From PALSA-1296 sp038210275 (lineage in GTDB: Bacteria > Bacteroidota > Ignavibacteria > Palsa-1295): a DNA stretch of 64,000 bases. The notes below the pieces were generated by a model. That model was not told the DNA's origin. It did no database searches and saw only the letters and a list, made by a program, of their open reading frames with translations. The stretch is from NCBI GenBank assembly GCA_038210275.1, contig JBBQWV010000001.1:62001-126000 (forward strand), in the 5' to 3' direction. Shown here piece by piece: positions 1-8,379 of the stretch. A program made the position numbers and the translations under genes. The stretch's first letter is position 1. The number at the start of each line of letters is the position of its first letter.

Positions 1-28
1 CGGACTGAAGTCCTCCTCGCAATGACAC
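1..28. repeat. Right half of a family A dispersed palindromic repeat, cut by the window edge
   Basis: The first bases end in CTCCTCGCAATGACAC, the same right terminus as the complete family A units at 1352-1472, 30896-31018 and 45610-45728. Only the right arm is inside the window. It lies directly behind the rsmI stop codon. Confidence 0.8.
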
Positions 29-717
29 TATCCATTTTTTTTATTAAACCCTTCAACAACCAAAACACATTCCCCCTTCACATCATTTGGAAATTGTTTA
101 TCAATTAATTCCAAAATCTCCTGTAATGTGCCGCGATAAAACGTCTCGTACATTTTCGTAATTTCTCGTGCTAATGCCGCTTGACGTTCCGGTCCGGCAG
201 CTTCGATCAATTCGCTAATCAATTTTTTTATTCGAAATGGCGATTCATAAATGACAGTTGTGCGTTCTTCATCTGCAACTGCGGCAACGCGGCGCTTCCT
301 GCCTTTTTTTAAGGGCAGAAAGCCTTCGAAGACGAAGCGGTTCGTATCAATGCCACTGGCGCTGAGTGCGGCAATGACTGCCGATGCGCCTGGAATCGGA
401 ACAACATCAACTCCGACTAAGATCGCTTCACGAACGATCGCCCATGCAGGATCGGATATACCGGGAGTGCCAGCATCGGTGATGAGGGCAACTGTTGCTC
501 CGGTGCGAAGATCTTCGACAAGTTCGGCAGCACGAGCCTGTTCGTTATGCGAATGATAGCTGACAAGACGACGTGGCTTGATACCATGCCGTTCGAAAAG
601 AATACGTGCATGACGTGTATCTTCGCAGGCAATAATATCTGCCTCGCTCAAGATGCGGATCGCCCGAAGAGAAATATCTTCGAGATTACCGATAGGGGTT
701 GCGACTAAATATAACAT
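28..717 (-). CDS. rsmI: 16S rRNA (cytidine(1402)-2'-O)-methyltransferase RsmI
   Basis: RsmI transfers a methyl group from S-adenosylmethionine to the 2'-OH of C1402 in the decoding centre of 16S rRNA. The 229-residue protein has the family's tetrapyrrole-methylase fold signatures: TPIGNLEDISLRA at residues 7-19, DAGTPGISDP at 81-90, PIPGASA at 107-113 and EGFLP at 131-135. It lacks the C-terminal extension of about 50 residues found in the E. coli enzyme, as is common for short forms. The ATG at 717 directly precedes the conserved LYLVATPIGN start. It is transcribed divergently from the lipoprotein gene at 804. Confidence 0.96.
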   Translation of the reverse strand: MLYLVATPIGNLEDISLRAIRILSEADIIACEDTRHARILFERHGIKPRRLVSYHSHNEQARAAELVEDLRTGATVALITDAGTPGISDPAWAIVREAILVGVDVVPIPGASAVIAALSASGIDTNRFVFEGFLPLKKGRKRRVAAVADEERTTVIYESPFRIKKLISELIEAAGPERQAALAREITKMYETFYRGTLQEILELIDKQFPNDVKGECVLVVEGFNKKNG

Positions 718-733
718 TTGATTTGTGTGATAG

Positions 734-780
734 TAGAGCCGACTTTAGTCGGCTCGCTCCGACTAAAGTCGGAACCACTG
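734..780. repeat. Family C double palindrome between rsmI and a lipoprotein gene
   Basis: Two neighbouring palindromes, GAGCCGACTTTAGTCGGCTC (736-755) and CCGACTAAAGTCGG (759-772), are followed by AACCACTG. The same arrangement with different stem bases occurs at 2789-2836. The unit lies between divergent genes and is an open frame continuous with the downstream lipoprotein. Confidence 0.75.
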
Positions 781-803
781 TTTTTTACGTAGCAAACAAC
801 AAA

Positions 804-1343
804 GTGACTATTAATAAAGGATTCATAATTATCTTGCTGACTGCTTTTTTGAGTAGTTGCGCAACACATCATACTGCCTCCGTGGGTTGGGAGGATGGGA
901 GGATTCGACTCCAATTTACCCCGCCCGATGCCGGTTCGCCGGTCTTGAAATGCCTGTCGTGCAATGAAGTGCTTGCTCCGTTGCCTTTACAGGTTAATGA
1001 ACAAGGTATTGCTTACATCAAGATAGAGGAAAGCAAGAACGCTATTGCTTCGCATTTTAGGATTCAGGGAAGCGGTATTGATACAGCTATAACCCTACAG
1101 CAACTTTCACCTCCTGATGATGAGAAAAATTATCATCTCAAAGATAAACTCATCGGAAGGGTTATGGCAACAAAGTATGCGATCATCTATAAAGATACTT
1201 CAATGACGGAGCAAGTTGGGGCATTGGAACGGCAGGACGAGGTGAATCTTTTCGGTAAAGATGACGTGTTCTATTATATTCATCATCCGCGTTTTGCAAC
1301 ACCGGTTGTAATCTTGAGATCACACGCGGTATGGATTGAATAG
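804..1343 (+). CDS. Putative lipoprotein with SH3-like C-terminus
   Basis: I do not recognise a named family. From the GTG at 804 the product has 179 residues and a lipoprotein signal with a lipobox ending LSSC (Cys19), so it should be anchored in the envelope. The last 60 residues (from ATKYAIIYKD to SHAVWIE) have the spacing of a bacterial SH3 domain. An open frame extends upstream to 699, but it runs through the family C repeat and puts a long non-signal stretch before the hydrophobic segment, so I prefer the GTG. There is no clear Shine-Dalgarno sequence. Confidence 0.7.
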   Translation: MTINKGFIIILLTAFLSSCATHHTASVGWEDGRIRLQFTPPDAGSPVLKCLSCNEVLAPLPLQVNEQGIAYIKIEESKNAIASHFRIQGSGIDTAITLQQLSPPDDEKNYHLKDKLIGRVMATKYAIIYKDTSMTEQVGALERQDEVNLFGKDDVFYYIHHPRFATPVVILRSHAVWIE

Positions 1344-1351
1344 TTTTTTGT

Positions 1352-1472
1352 GTGTCATTGCGAGGAGGGCTTTAGCCCGACGAAGCAATCCCCTAAATTA
1401 TAGCAGACTCTTAGTCGCTATTATCTTTGAGGAGATTGCTTCGTCGCGCTTCGCGACTCCTCGCAATGACAC
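1352..1472. repeat. Family A dispersed palindromic repeat, complete unit
   Basis: The ends are GTGTCATTGCGAGGAG and CTCCTCGCAATGACAC, a 16-bp perfect terminal inverted repeat. Each arm contains its own small hairpin (GGGCTTTAGCCC on the left, CGCTTCGCG on the right). The unit is an open frame read in phase with the downstream aminotransferase, which would lengthen that protein artificially. A TATCTTTG at 1432-1439 inside it resembles a Bacteroidota -7 promoter element. Confidence 0.9.
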
Positions 1473-1500
1473 TATGGAAAGTATAAGTAACGGAAATAAT

Positions 1501-2775
1501 ATGGATCGCAGAACATTTCTTAAACTCTCCGCTATTGCGCCTGCTGCATCGGTGACGCTTGGCTCATCGCGAGCTGAAACAGTTGCCAAAAAAAATCTTC
1601 CTATCATCGGAGGTGAAGAAGCCTATTGGGATTCTATCCGCAGCCAATTTCCAATCACAAAAAATCTTTTATTTTTTAATAACGGCACGATGGGACCGAG
1701 TCCGCTTGCCGTTACTCAGGCTGTGACAAAGCAGATCGAGCACGTTGATGCAACTGCCGATTACGGCTTCGATCATGATAAACTGAATAAATCCATCGGC
1801 AGAGTGATCGGTGCATCAGGTGATGATATTGCAACGTCGCATAATGTCAGCGAAGGAATCTCGATCATTGCAAGCGGCTTGCGAATGCAACGTGGAGATG
1901 AAGTGCTACTCACCAATCAAGAACATGGGGGCGGCGCAGTGCCGTGGCTTGCAAGAGCGAAGCGCGATGGTATCATCGTGAAATTTGTCGAGCTTGATCC
2001 GAGCGATGATGTGACGTTCGAAAGATTTGAAAAAGCGATGACAAGCCGCACGAAGATCATTGCCGTTCCGCATTTAACGTGTACGATGGGATATCTGCTT
2101 CCGGTAAAAAGGCTTGCGCAACTTGCGCATTCAAAGGATGCTTATTTATTTGTCGATGGCGCACATCCTCCGGGAATGCTACAAGTTGACATGAAAGATA
2201 TTAGCTGCGATGCGTATGCAAGCTGCGGACATAAGTGGTTACTTGGTCCGAAAGGTACTGGATTTCTTTACATTACCAAAGATTTCCGTGAGCAAGTTGT
2301 TCCAACATGGGCAGGCGCGGAAGCCGATAAACATTGGGATTATAACGCTGCCGACGGCAATCTTGAATTCCTTCCGACTGCATCGCGATACCGTTTTGCA
2401 ACGCAAAGTTCATCGCTTTATACGGGCTTACAGGCGGCGATCGAATGGCAGGAGAAGATCGGATTTGCAAAGATCGAAGCACGTGTTCTTGAATTATCCA
2501 AACTGCTTCGCGATGGATTAATCTCGCTTCGATCTGATAAATTCGATATGCTCACTCCCTCCCACATGCTCTCAGGAGTGACGACGATCAAGCTAAAGAA
2601 TAGCAAGCGGTACACAGACTTTGCGCATGAACTTGAAAAAAAATATAAGATTCGCACACGCATTGTTCCTGAGAATGGCCTAGAAGCCAATCGCTTCAGC
2701 GTACATATCTATACTTCAAAAGAAGATGTAGAACAATTTATTAAAGGAATGCAAGATTGTTTAAGCACAATATGA
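1501..2775 (+). CDS. PLP-dependent aminotransferase class V, Tat-type signal
   Basis: A fold-type I PLP enzyme of the aminotransferase class V group (cysteine desulfurase / isopenicillin N epimerase-like). Its substrate cannot be told from sequence. The 424-residue product starts MDRRTFLKLS, a twin-arginine-like export signal. The NNGTMGPSP segment (near residue 60) and SCGHKWLLGPKG are family signatures, and Lys245 in GHKW is the expected Schiff-base lysine. In-frame codons reach back to 1336, but they translate the family A repeat; ATG 1474 is an alternative start just after the repeat. The 3' end overlaps the next gene by 4 bases from its ATG at 2772. Confidence 0.88.
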   Translation: MDRRTFLKLSAIAPAASVTLGSSRAETVAKKNLPIIGGEEAYWDSIRSQFPITKNLLFFNNGTMGPSPLAVTQAVTKQIEHVDATADYGFDHDKLNKSIGRVIGASGDDIATSHNVSEGISIIASGLRMQRGDEVLLTNQEHGGGAVPWLARAKRDGIIVKFVELDPSDDVTFERFEKAMTSRTKIIAVPHLTCTMGYLLPVKRLAQLAHSKDAYLFVDGAHPPGMLQVDMKDISCDAYASCGHKWLLGPKGTGFLYITKDFREQVVPTWAGAEADKHWDYNAADGNLEFLPTASRYRFATQSSSLYTGLQAAIEWQEKIGFAKIEARVLELSKLLRDGLISLRSDKFDMLTPSHMLSGVTTIKLKNSKRYTDFAHELEKKYKIRTRIVPENGLEANRFSVHIYTSKEDVEQFIKGMQDCLSTI

Positions 2776-3119
2776 AAATAAAACAAAGAGTGGGACGGAC
2801 TTTAGTCCGTCCGAACGGACTGAAGTCCGTCCCACTGATAATGGTAATCCTCTTCGCCACGCTTTTCATCAGCTGCGGCGGCACGCTTCCGCAGATAGTG
2901 AGATTCGATACGCGCCCCGAAGCGCCGTTTCGCGGAGATACGGTTATGCTCGAATGGATCGTTCGCGGTGCCGAGAAGGTCACACTTGATGGAAACGTCG
3001 TGCCCGATTCCGGTAATATGAGAGTCGTGCTCGACCGTTCGCGAGACTTCACTTTGAAAGCCTTTGCCACCAGAGCCGAGAATACCAAGATCTTAGAAAT
3101 ACTTGCGCAGCCGAAGTAA
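2772..3119 (+). CDS. Small lipoprotein with Ig-like domain; palindrome inserted in the signal region
   Basis: From ATG 2772 the product is 115 residues. After MKIKQR comes a stretch encoded by a 48-bp family C palindrome (2789-2836), then the hydrophobic core and lipobox of a lipoprotein signal (LFISC, Cys near residue 36). The remaining 80 residues have the pattern of a bacterial Ig-like domain (PFRGDTVMLEWIVRGAEKVTLDG). The insert is a multiple of three, so the frame survives. A second start at ATG 2841 would skip the insert but leave a signal with no basic residues. Role unknown; envelope location is inferred. Confidence 0.72.
   Translation: MKIKQRVGRTLVRPNGLKSVPLIMVILFATLFISCGGTLPQIVRFDTRPEAPFRGDTVMLEWIVRGAEKVTLDGNVVPDSGNMRVVLDRSRDFTLKAFATRAENTKILEILAQPK
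2789..2836. repeat. Family C double palindrome inside a coding region
   Basis: The 48-bp unit begins AGTGGGACGGAC and ends GTCCGTCCCACT. It holds GGACGGACTTTAGTCCGTCC (2793-2812) and CGGACTGAAGTCCG (2816-2829). Its organisation matches the unit at 734-780. It lies between the basic N-region and hydrophobic core of a lipoprotein signal peptide, in frame. Confidence 0.85.
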
Positions 3120-3204
3120 GGAATTGAGAAGTGAGAATTGAAAAATAAATTCTAAACAACTTTCTTAATTTTACATTTTACATTTTTAATTTTACATTCC
3201 AGAA

Positions 3205-3900
3205 ATGCCTCATCTTCCTGATCCGAATAAATATAACGATCCGATCAAATTTTTTCGGGATAGCCATGCGTTGATCACGACACAGATCAATCTACTCGAA
3301 AAACTTGCACAGACTGCCGAAGCCTCAGGAAATATGAAAAGCGTGAGGGAAGATACGCGCTGGGCAGAGCTTTTGGATTTTCTCATCAACTCTGCACCAC
3401 GCCATGAAATGGATGAAGAGTTGGCGCTCTTTCCAATTGTGCTTGAAAAAATTCCGCACGTTGGTTTTCAGCATGGTGAAACGCCGATCCGTTTTATTCA
3501 TGAACAGCATGAGATTATTCAGCGCCGCACGAACGATTTGATAATCTTTTGGAAAAAAACGCTTGATAAGCCTGAAATCTCCGATGCCGAAGCAGCACAG
3601 TTTATTGCCGGTGCAAAAGAACTCGTCGCAATTTTCCGCGATCACATGCGCCACGAAAATGAATTGATCTACACCACTGCCAATGACGATCTCCTCAGTC
3701 CAGTTGATCGCCAGAAAATTCTCGAAATGATCCGTGAGAATAACAGCAAAGAAGTAATGTCCGATTTCCTCGAATACGATCAGCCCACCTATTCGCTCAC
3801 AGGTTACAAGCCGGTAATCGTCACAGGGAATAGTGAAGATGCAGTTTCAGATGCAACTGTTGATGGGGATGGGGAGGATGAGGGGGAGGAAGAAGAGTGA
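3205..3900 (+). CDS. Hemerythrin-like (HHE) domain protein
   Basis: The 231-residue protein has the alpha-helical histidine pattern of HHE cation-binding domains: DSHALI near residue 20, PRHEMDEE near 70, FIHEQHEII near 100 and FRDHMRHENELIY near 150. These histidines and acidic residues normally hold a di-iron site that binds oxygen or senses iron, oxygen or nitric oxide; which applies here is unknown. The tail is strongly acidic (GEDEGEEEE). No signal peptide is seen, so it is probably cytoplasmic. The upstream spacer is AT-rich with repeated TTTTACAT motifs and no Shine-Dalgarno sequence. Confidence 0.85.
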   Translation: MPHLPDPNKYNDPIKFFRDSHALITTQINLLEKLAQTAEASGNMKSVREDTRWAELLDFLINSAPRHEMDEELALFPIVLEKIPHVGFQHGETPIRFIHEQHEIIQRRTNDLIIFWKKTLDKPEISDAEAAQFIAGAKELVAIFRDHMRHENELIYTTANDDLLSPVDRQKILEMIRENNSKEVMSDFLEYDQPTYSLTGYKPVIVTGNSEDAVSDATVDGDGEDEGEEEE

Positions 3901-3996
3901 TAAAAAATGGAATAGAAATCACAAATTTATTTAAAATCTTCATAGCATTTTTCCCAATTCATATTTGTTATCTCCGCGCTCAAATTTAAATTTTTT

Positions 3997-5490
3997 ATGG
4001 CAAATCTCATCTCTCAATCAAAAAACCAAAACCTGACTCCGGCTGCGCCGACAGAAGCTCCGGCTCAAGCTCCAATACCTAACGCTCCGCACTCCTTCGA
4101 TTTCGACATCATCATTCTTGGCGGGGGGCCCGGCGGCGAGCCGGCGGCTACGCGGTCTGCTCAGCTTGGGGCGAAGGTTGCAATTATCGAGCGCGAGAGG
4201 CTTGGCGGAGTCTGCACCAATTGGGGGTGCATTCCGACTAAGGCACTTCTTCGTAATGCCGAGCTTTACGAATCAATGCTCGAAGCGCCAAAGGATTGGG
4301 GAATTTCGTACGATAATCTGAAATTCGATTTCTCAAAGATCATTCAGCGTTCACGCGGTGTCGTTGACCGCAACGTTCGCGGCATTGAATATCTGATGAA
4401 GAAAAATAAAGTTGAAGTTATTACAGGCAACGGAGTTCTTACCGGAAAAAATTCAATTGAAGTGACAGCCAAAGATGGCACCAAGAGAACGGTGACTGGC
4501 AAGACGATCATCATTGCAACAGGTGCAAGAGCAAGACTTTTACCGAATCTCAAACCCGATGGTAAGCGCATCCTGACGGCTCCGGAAGCGATGTCAATGG
4601 ACCATCTTCCGGCTTCGATGACGATCGTAGGCTCGGGCGCGATAGGAATTGAGTTCGCTTATTTCTATCATACACTCGGCACAAAAGTAACGATCATCGA
4701 AATGATGCCGAATATTTTACCTGTCGAAGATACGGAAGTCTCTGCCGAACTTGAAAAACTCTATAAGAAAAAAGGCATGACGATCTTCACCAGTACGAAA
4801 GTCAATAGCGTCACTGTCGGGAAAGATGGGACAACTGTAGAGATCGAATCTGCCGATGGCAAAAAAGAAAAGATCGAAGCCGAGTGTACACTTATTGCAA
4901 TTGGAGTTCTGGGCAATACAGAAAATATTGGTTTGGAAACACTTGGCATCAAGATGACAAAAGGATTTATTGATGTTGATGAATATATGCAATCGAGCGT
5001 GAAAGGAATTTATGCCGTCGGCGATGTTGCCGGTCCGCCATGGCTTGCGCACGTTGCAACGAGCGAAGGAATAGTCGCCGCAGAGTTTATCGCAACCGGG
5101 CATTCACATCCGGTTGACTACGATAATATCCCCGGCTGTACATATTGCCAGCCGCAAGTTGCAAGCGTTGGACTCACTGAGCGAGCTGCCAAAGAAAAAG
5201 GAATGCAGATCAAGATAGGAAAATTTCCTTTCAGCGCAAGCGGGAAGGCAAGAGCTATCGGACATACCGATGGATTCGTAAAACTCATCTTTGATGCAAA
5301 ATATGGTGAGCTTTTAGGAGCGCATATTATCGGCGCAGAAGCAACAGAAATGCTCGAAGAGCTTGTCCTTGCAAGATCGCATGGCGCAACCGCTGAAAGT
5401 ATCTTACGAACAATGCATCCGCATCCGACACTATCGGAAGCTACAATGGAGGCAACATCAGTAGCTTTAGGCGAGGCGATACATTTATAA
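3997..5490 (+). CDS. lpdA: Dihydrolipoyl dehydrogenase (E3)
   Basis: This flavoprotein reoxidises dihydrolipoamide in 2-oxoacid dehydrogenase or glycine cleavage complexes, passing electrons through a disulfide and FAD to NAD+. The 497-residue protein has the FAD-binding LGGGPGGEPAA (residues 41-51), the redox disulfide GGVCTNWGCIP (Cys73, Cys78), a second dinucleotide fold (IVGSGAIGIEFAY near 210), AVGDVAG near 345 and the C-terminal HPHPTLSEA with the active-site His476. An N-terminal extension of about 30 residues rich in Pro and Ala is unusual for a bare E3 and resembles a linker. No E1 or E2 genes lie nearby. Confidence 0.94.
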   Translation: MANLISQSKNQNLTPAAPTEAPAQAPIPNAPHSFDFDIIILGGGPGGEPAATRSAQLGAKVAIIERERLGGVCTNWGCIPTKALLRNAELYESMLEAPKDWGISYDNLKFDFSKIIQRSRGVVDRNVRGIEYLMKKNKVEVITGNGVLTGKNSIEVTAKDGTKRTVTGKTIIIATGARARLLPNLKPDGKRILTAPEAMSMDHLPASMTIVGSGAIGIEFAYFYHTLGTKVTIIEMMPNILPVEDTEVSAELEKLYKKKGMTIFTSTKVNSVTVGKDGTTVEIESADGKKEKIEAECTLIAIGVLGNTENIGLETLGIKMTKGFIDVDEYMQSSVKGIYAVGDVAGPPWLAHVATSEGIVAAEFIATGHSHPVDYDNIPGCTYCQPQVASVGLTERAAKEKGMQIKIGKFPFSASGKARAIGHTDGFVKLIFDAKYGELLGAHIIGAEATEMLEELVLARSHGATAESILRTMHPHPTLSEATMEATSVALGEAIHL

Positions 5491-5513
5491 GGATGATGTC
5501 AGAAGGATAAAGG

Positions 5514-5882
5514 ATGAAAAAACTTCTCCAGCCGAAATATATTCTCATCTTCGTCGTTCTCTTCGCCGCATTTTTTCTGATTAAAAAACAATTTGAAGGA
5601 GATCAAAATATCCTTGTTGCAGGAGATCAGAGCAATAAAGTTTGTCCTGTTCATGGATTGAAATTAAAGTTGGATGTTGTGCCTATTGCAGTTCGAAAGG
5701 AAGAGCCAGATAGTGCAGCTATTGCTATTCGTAGCAAGAATTTCCCTTTTGCACAAGATACTTTTTATCTCCTGCAATGGTTTCAAGATGAAGAGCATCA
5801 GAATACGACGAAGGCACAAGTTTGGTATTGTCCGGCTTGCCGCTCGGCGAAGAAAAAATATATAGATGGGCAGTTAAACTGA
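5514..5882 (+). CDS. Small membrane-anchored protein with CxxH and CxxC motifs
   Basis: No family recognised. The 122-residue protein has one N-terminal transmembrane segment (about residues 9-23) and a periplasmic or cytoplasmic domain carrying CPVHG (Cys44, His47) and CPAC (Cys106, Cys109). This CxxH...CxxC arrangement suggests a bound metal, probably zinc, or a redox site. It begins 23 bases after lpdA and is probably cotranscribed with it. The sequence before the ATG (AAGGATAAAGG) is purine-rich and could act as a weak ribosome-binding site. Confidence 0.72.
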   Translation: MKKLLQPKYILIFVVLFAAFFLIKKQFEGDQNILVAGDQSNKVCPVHGLKLKLDVVPIAVRKEEPDSAAIAIRSKNFPFAQDTFYLLQWFQDEEHQNTTKAQVWYCPACRSAKKKYIDGQLN

Positions 5883-5933
5883 GAATAGATTTTCTTTCGT
5901 ATATTATCCTCCAAACAATGAGCACCTATACTT

Positions 5934-6515
5934 ATGTCCGCAAAACAAAATCTTTATGCTATCGTCACTATTGCACAAGAGCCGATCTATTCGGAAGTGA
6001 CCGAAATGCAACAGCATTTTGCCCGGGATTTTAAATCCAAAGCGGCTTTGAAAGTACCGCCGCATATAACTCTTATTCCACCTTTCAGTCAGCCACCTGA
6101 AAAGGAAACAGAGATTATTTCTTTCATGAAGAACTTTGCAAATAAGCAAAACCCTTTCGAGCTTTCGATTAATGGATTCTCATCATTCGGAGTTGGAGTA
6201 ATTTATGCGGCATTCGAAAAGAATGAAACGTTAAAGAAAATGGAGAAAGAGATGTCACTTTCTTTTAGGAAAAAATTCAAAGTGGAATCAGAAAATAGTC
6301 TGCCTTTTGTCCCGCATATTACTATTGCTTACAAGGATCTAACACCGCCAATGTTTGAACTTGCATGGAGAGAATTTGATCATAAATTATATCGCAGAAA
6401 ATGGATGTTGAAATATATTTGCCTACTCAAACATAATTTTACAGAATGGGAAATAATTGAACACGGTGAATTAAAAGGGGAGCATATCGGCGAGACGCTT
6501 GAACTTGGATTCTGA
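5934..6515 (+). CDS. 2'-5' RNA ligase / cyclic phosphodiesterase-like (2H family) protein
   Basis: The 193-residue protein has the two HxT motifs of the 2H phosphoesterase superfamily: PPHITLIPP (His44, Thr46) and VPHITIAYKDL (His128, Thr130). In LigT/ThpR relatives these residues act on 2',3'-cyclic phosphates or make 2'-5' RNA linkages. The physiological substrate is unknown for most members. No signal peptide is visible. It stands in line with the acyl-CoA synthetase, but the separate promoter-like element at 6537 suggests the latter is transcribed on its own. Confidence 0.85.
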   Translation: MSAKQNLYAIVTIAQEPIYSEVTEMQQHFARDFKSKAALKVPPHITLIPPFSQPPEKETEIISFMKNFANKQNPFELSINGFSSFGVGVIYAAFEKNETLKKMEKEMSLSFRKKFKVESENSLPFVPHITIAYKDLTPPMFELAWREFDHKLYRRKWMLKYICLLKHNFTEWEIIEHGELKGEHIGETLELGF

Positions 6516-6536
6516 GGTTCCTTGCTAAAAAATCTG

Positions 6537-6545
6537 TAATTTTGC
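6537..6545 (+). promoter_or_regulatory. Bacteroidota-type -7 element before the acyl-CoA synthetase gene
   Basis: TAATTTTGC matches the TAnnTTTGC consensus. Only three bases separate it from the ATG at 6549, so the transcript would be leaderless or nearly so. No convincing -33 TTTG partner was found. Confidence 0.5.
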
Positions 6546-6548
6546 CTT

Positions 6549-8363
6549 ATGGAACACGACGTAATATACCCAACACTTGCTGAGATATTCCTTGCTCAAA
6601 CCGCAAGCTCTCTCAAGGATATACCCTATATCTATTTTAAGAATGAACGAGGTAAACCTTATGCACCTATTACTTATGGTGAATTTGGCACGCAAGTCAC
6701 GACGCTTGCATCTGCTTTCATAGCAAATGGGATAAAACGCGGAGATAAGATCGCGCTCATTTCCGAATCCCGACCCGAATGGCTCGCAACTGATTTTGCA
6801 TCAGTGATTCTCGGTGCGATCACCGTACCGATGTTTCCAACTCTGACGGCAAAGCAAGTGGAGTATATCATCGGGCATTCCGAAGCAAAAATTGTAATCG
6901 TCTCAAATGACCTTCAACTTGGCAAAGCAGTAAAAGCTGCAAAAGAAATAAAAACGCTTGAGTTGATCGTCGTATTAAATAAAACATTTACGAAGCAGGA
7001 TTGCGAAGTCCCGATCATCACTTTCGAAGAATTGCTTTCGCATAAAAGCGAAGTTGATATTGAAGCCGAGGCTGCAAAAGCAACAGGCGATGACATTGTC
7101 ACGATAATCTATACAAGCGGTACAACTGGCATTCCGAAAGGCGTGATGCTTACTCATACAAATCTTGTCTCGAATGTTGAAGGTGCACTTGCTGCACTTC
7201 CACCGATCGGTTCGACGGATATTTTTCTCTCATTTCTACCACTCTGTCATAGCTTCGAGCGTATTGCTTCGTATTTTATTTTTTATTCAGGTGCAAGAAT
7301 TGCATTTGCAGAATCTATTGACACCGTGGCTGATAATATGTTGGAGATCAAGCCGACGATCATGACCGGCGTGCCCAGATTTTACGAGCGGATTCATGGA
7401 CGTATTATGCGGATGCGTGAAAAAATGCCACCGATCAAAAAGAAAATGTTCGATTGGGCAGTGGCAGTCGGAGCGGAATGTGCAAAAAGATTGGAAGGTG
7501 GAAATCCTTCAACAAAGGCGCTTCTTCAAAGACCAATCGCAGACTTATTAGTACTGAAAAAGATTCGCGCCCGCACAGGCGGCAGAATGCGCTTCTTTGT
7601 TTCCGGCGGCGCAGCACTTTCGGCAGAGATCGGCAGAGCGTTCGCATCATTTGGATTGATCATCATTGAAGGCTATGGCATGACAGAGTCATCGCCGGTG
7701 ATCTCAGTGACGAGAACTCGGCGAATCAAATGGGGAAGTGTCGGTCCGGCAATACCGAATGTGGAAGTAAAGATCGCTGATGACGGTGAAATTCTTACAC
7801 GAGGACCTCACGTGATGAAAGGATATTTTCATGCGCCTGAAGATACTGCAGAAGCGATTGATTCAGAAGGTTGGCTGCATACCGGAGATGTTGGCTCACT
7901 TGATGAGCATGACTACATCAAAATAACAGACCGCAAAAAATTCTTATTTGTTTCCGCAGGCGGAAAGAATATTGCTCCTGCTCCGATCGAATCACTTCTT
8001 TTGCAATCAAAATTCATTGATCAGATCATGCTGATTGGTGATAAGCGTGAATTCAATTCTGCTCTTATCGTACTTGAGTTCGAAGCGATCCGCGAAGCCC
8101 TCAGTGATCTGCAAGCCCTTTCGAATACTGAACTTGCACTTCATGAATCAGTAAAAGATCATCTCACAAAAGAAATAGATGCTGCGCAAAAAGAACTTGC
8201 CACCTACGAACGAGTTCGCCGATTTTCGATTTTGCCGGAAGCATTCACCGTCGAGAACGGCATGATGACGCCAACGCTGAAGATCAAGCGAAAAGAGGTG
8301 GAAAGCAGATATGCGGAATTGATAGATTCGTTGTATCAGGACTTTCGAAAACAAGGGATTTGA
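6549..8363 (+). CDS. Long-chain fatty acid-CoA ligase (AMP-forming)
   Basis: This enzyme activates fatty acids with ATP to acyl-AMP and then to acyl-CoA. The 604-residue length fits the FadD15 / long-chain group. The AMP-binding signature YTSGTTGIPKGVMLTH lies near residues 188-203, the EGYGMTESSPVIS adenylation motif near 375, and GWLHTGDVG followed by ITDRKKFLFVSAGGKNIAP near 440-480 form the hinge and lid. All motifs look intact. There is no signal peptide; association with the inner face of the membrane is usual for the family. Confidence 0.93.
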   Translation: MEHDVIYPTLAEIFLAQTASSLKDIPYIYFKNERGKPYAPITYGEFGTQVTTLASAFIANGIKRGDKIALISESRPEWLATDFASVILGAITVPMFPTLTAKQVEYIIGHSEAKIVIVSNDLQLGKAVKAAKEIKTLELIVVLNKTFTKQDCEVPIITFEELLSHKSEVDIEAEAAKATGDDIVTIIYTSGTTGIPKGVMLTHTNLVSNVEGALAALPPIGSTDIFLSFLPLCHSFERIASYFIFYSGARIAFAESIDTVADNMLEIKPTIMTGVPRFYERIHGRIMRMREKMPPIKKKMFDWAVAVGAECAKRLEGGNPSTKALLQRPIADLLVLKKIRARTGGRMRFFVSGGAALSAEIGRAFASFGLIIIEGYGMTESSPVISVTRTRRIKWGSVGPAIPNVEVKIADDGEILTRGPHVMKGYFHAPEDTAEAIDSEGWLHTGDVGSLDEHDYIKITDRKKFLFVSAGGKNIAPAPIESLLLQSKFIDQIMLIGDKREFNSALIVLEFEAIREALSDLQALSNTELALHESVKDHLTKEIDAAQKELATYERVRRFSILPEAFTVENGMMTPTLKIKRKEVESRYAELIDSLYQDFRKQGI

Positions 8364-8379
8364 GATCGCATTGTTTCTT

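Noticed and set aside
1336..1500. N-terminal extension of the aminotransferase starting at 1336
   Set aside because: These codons translate the family A repeat; the Tat-like signal begins at 1501.
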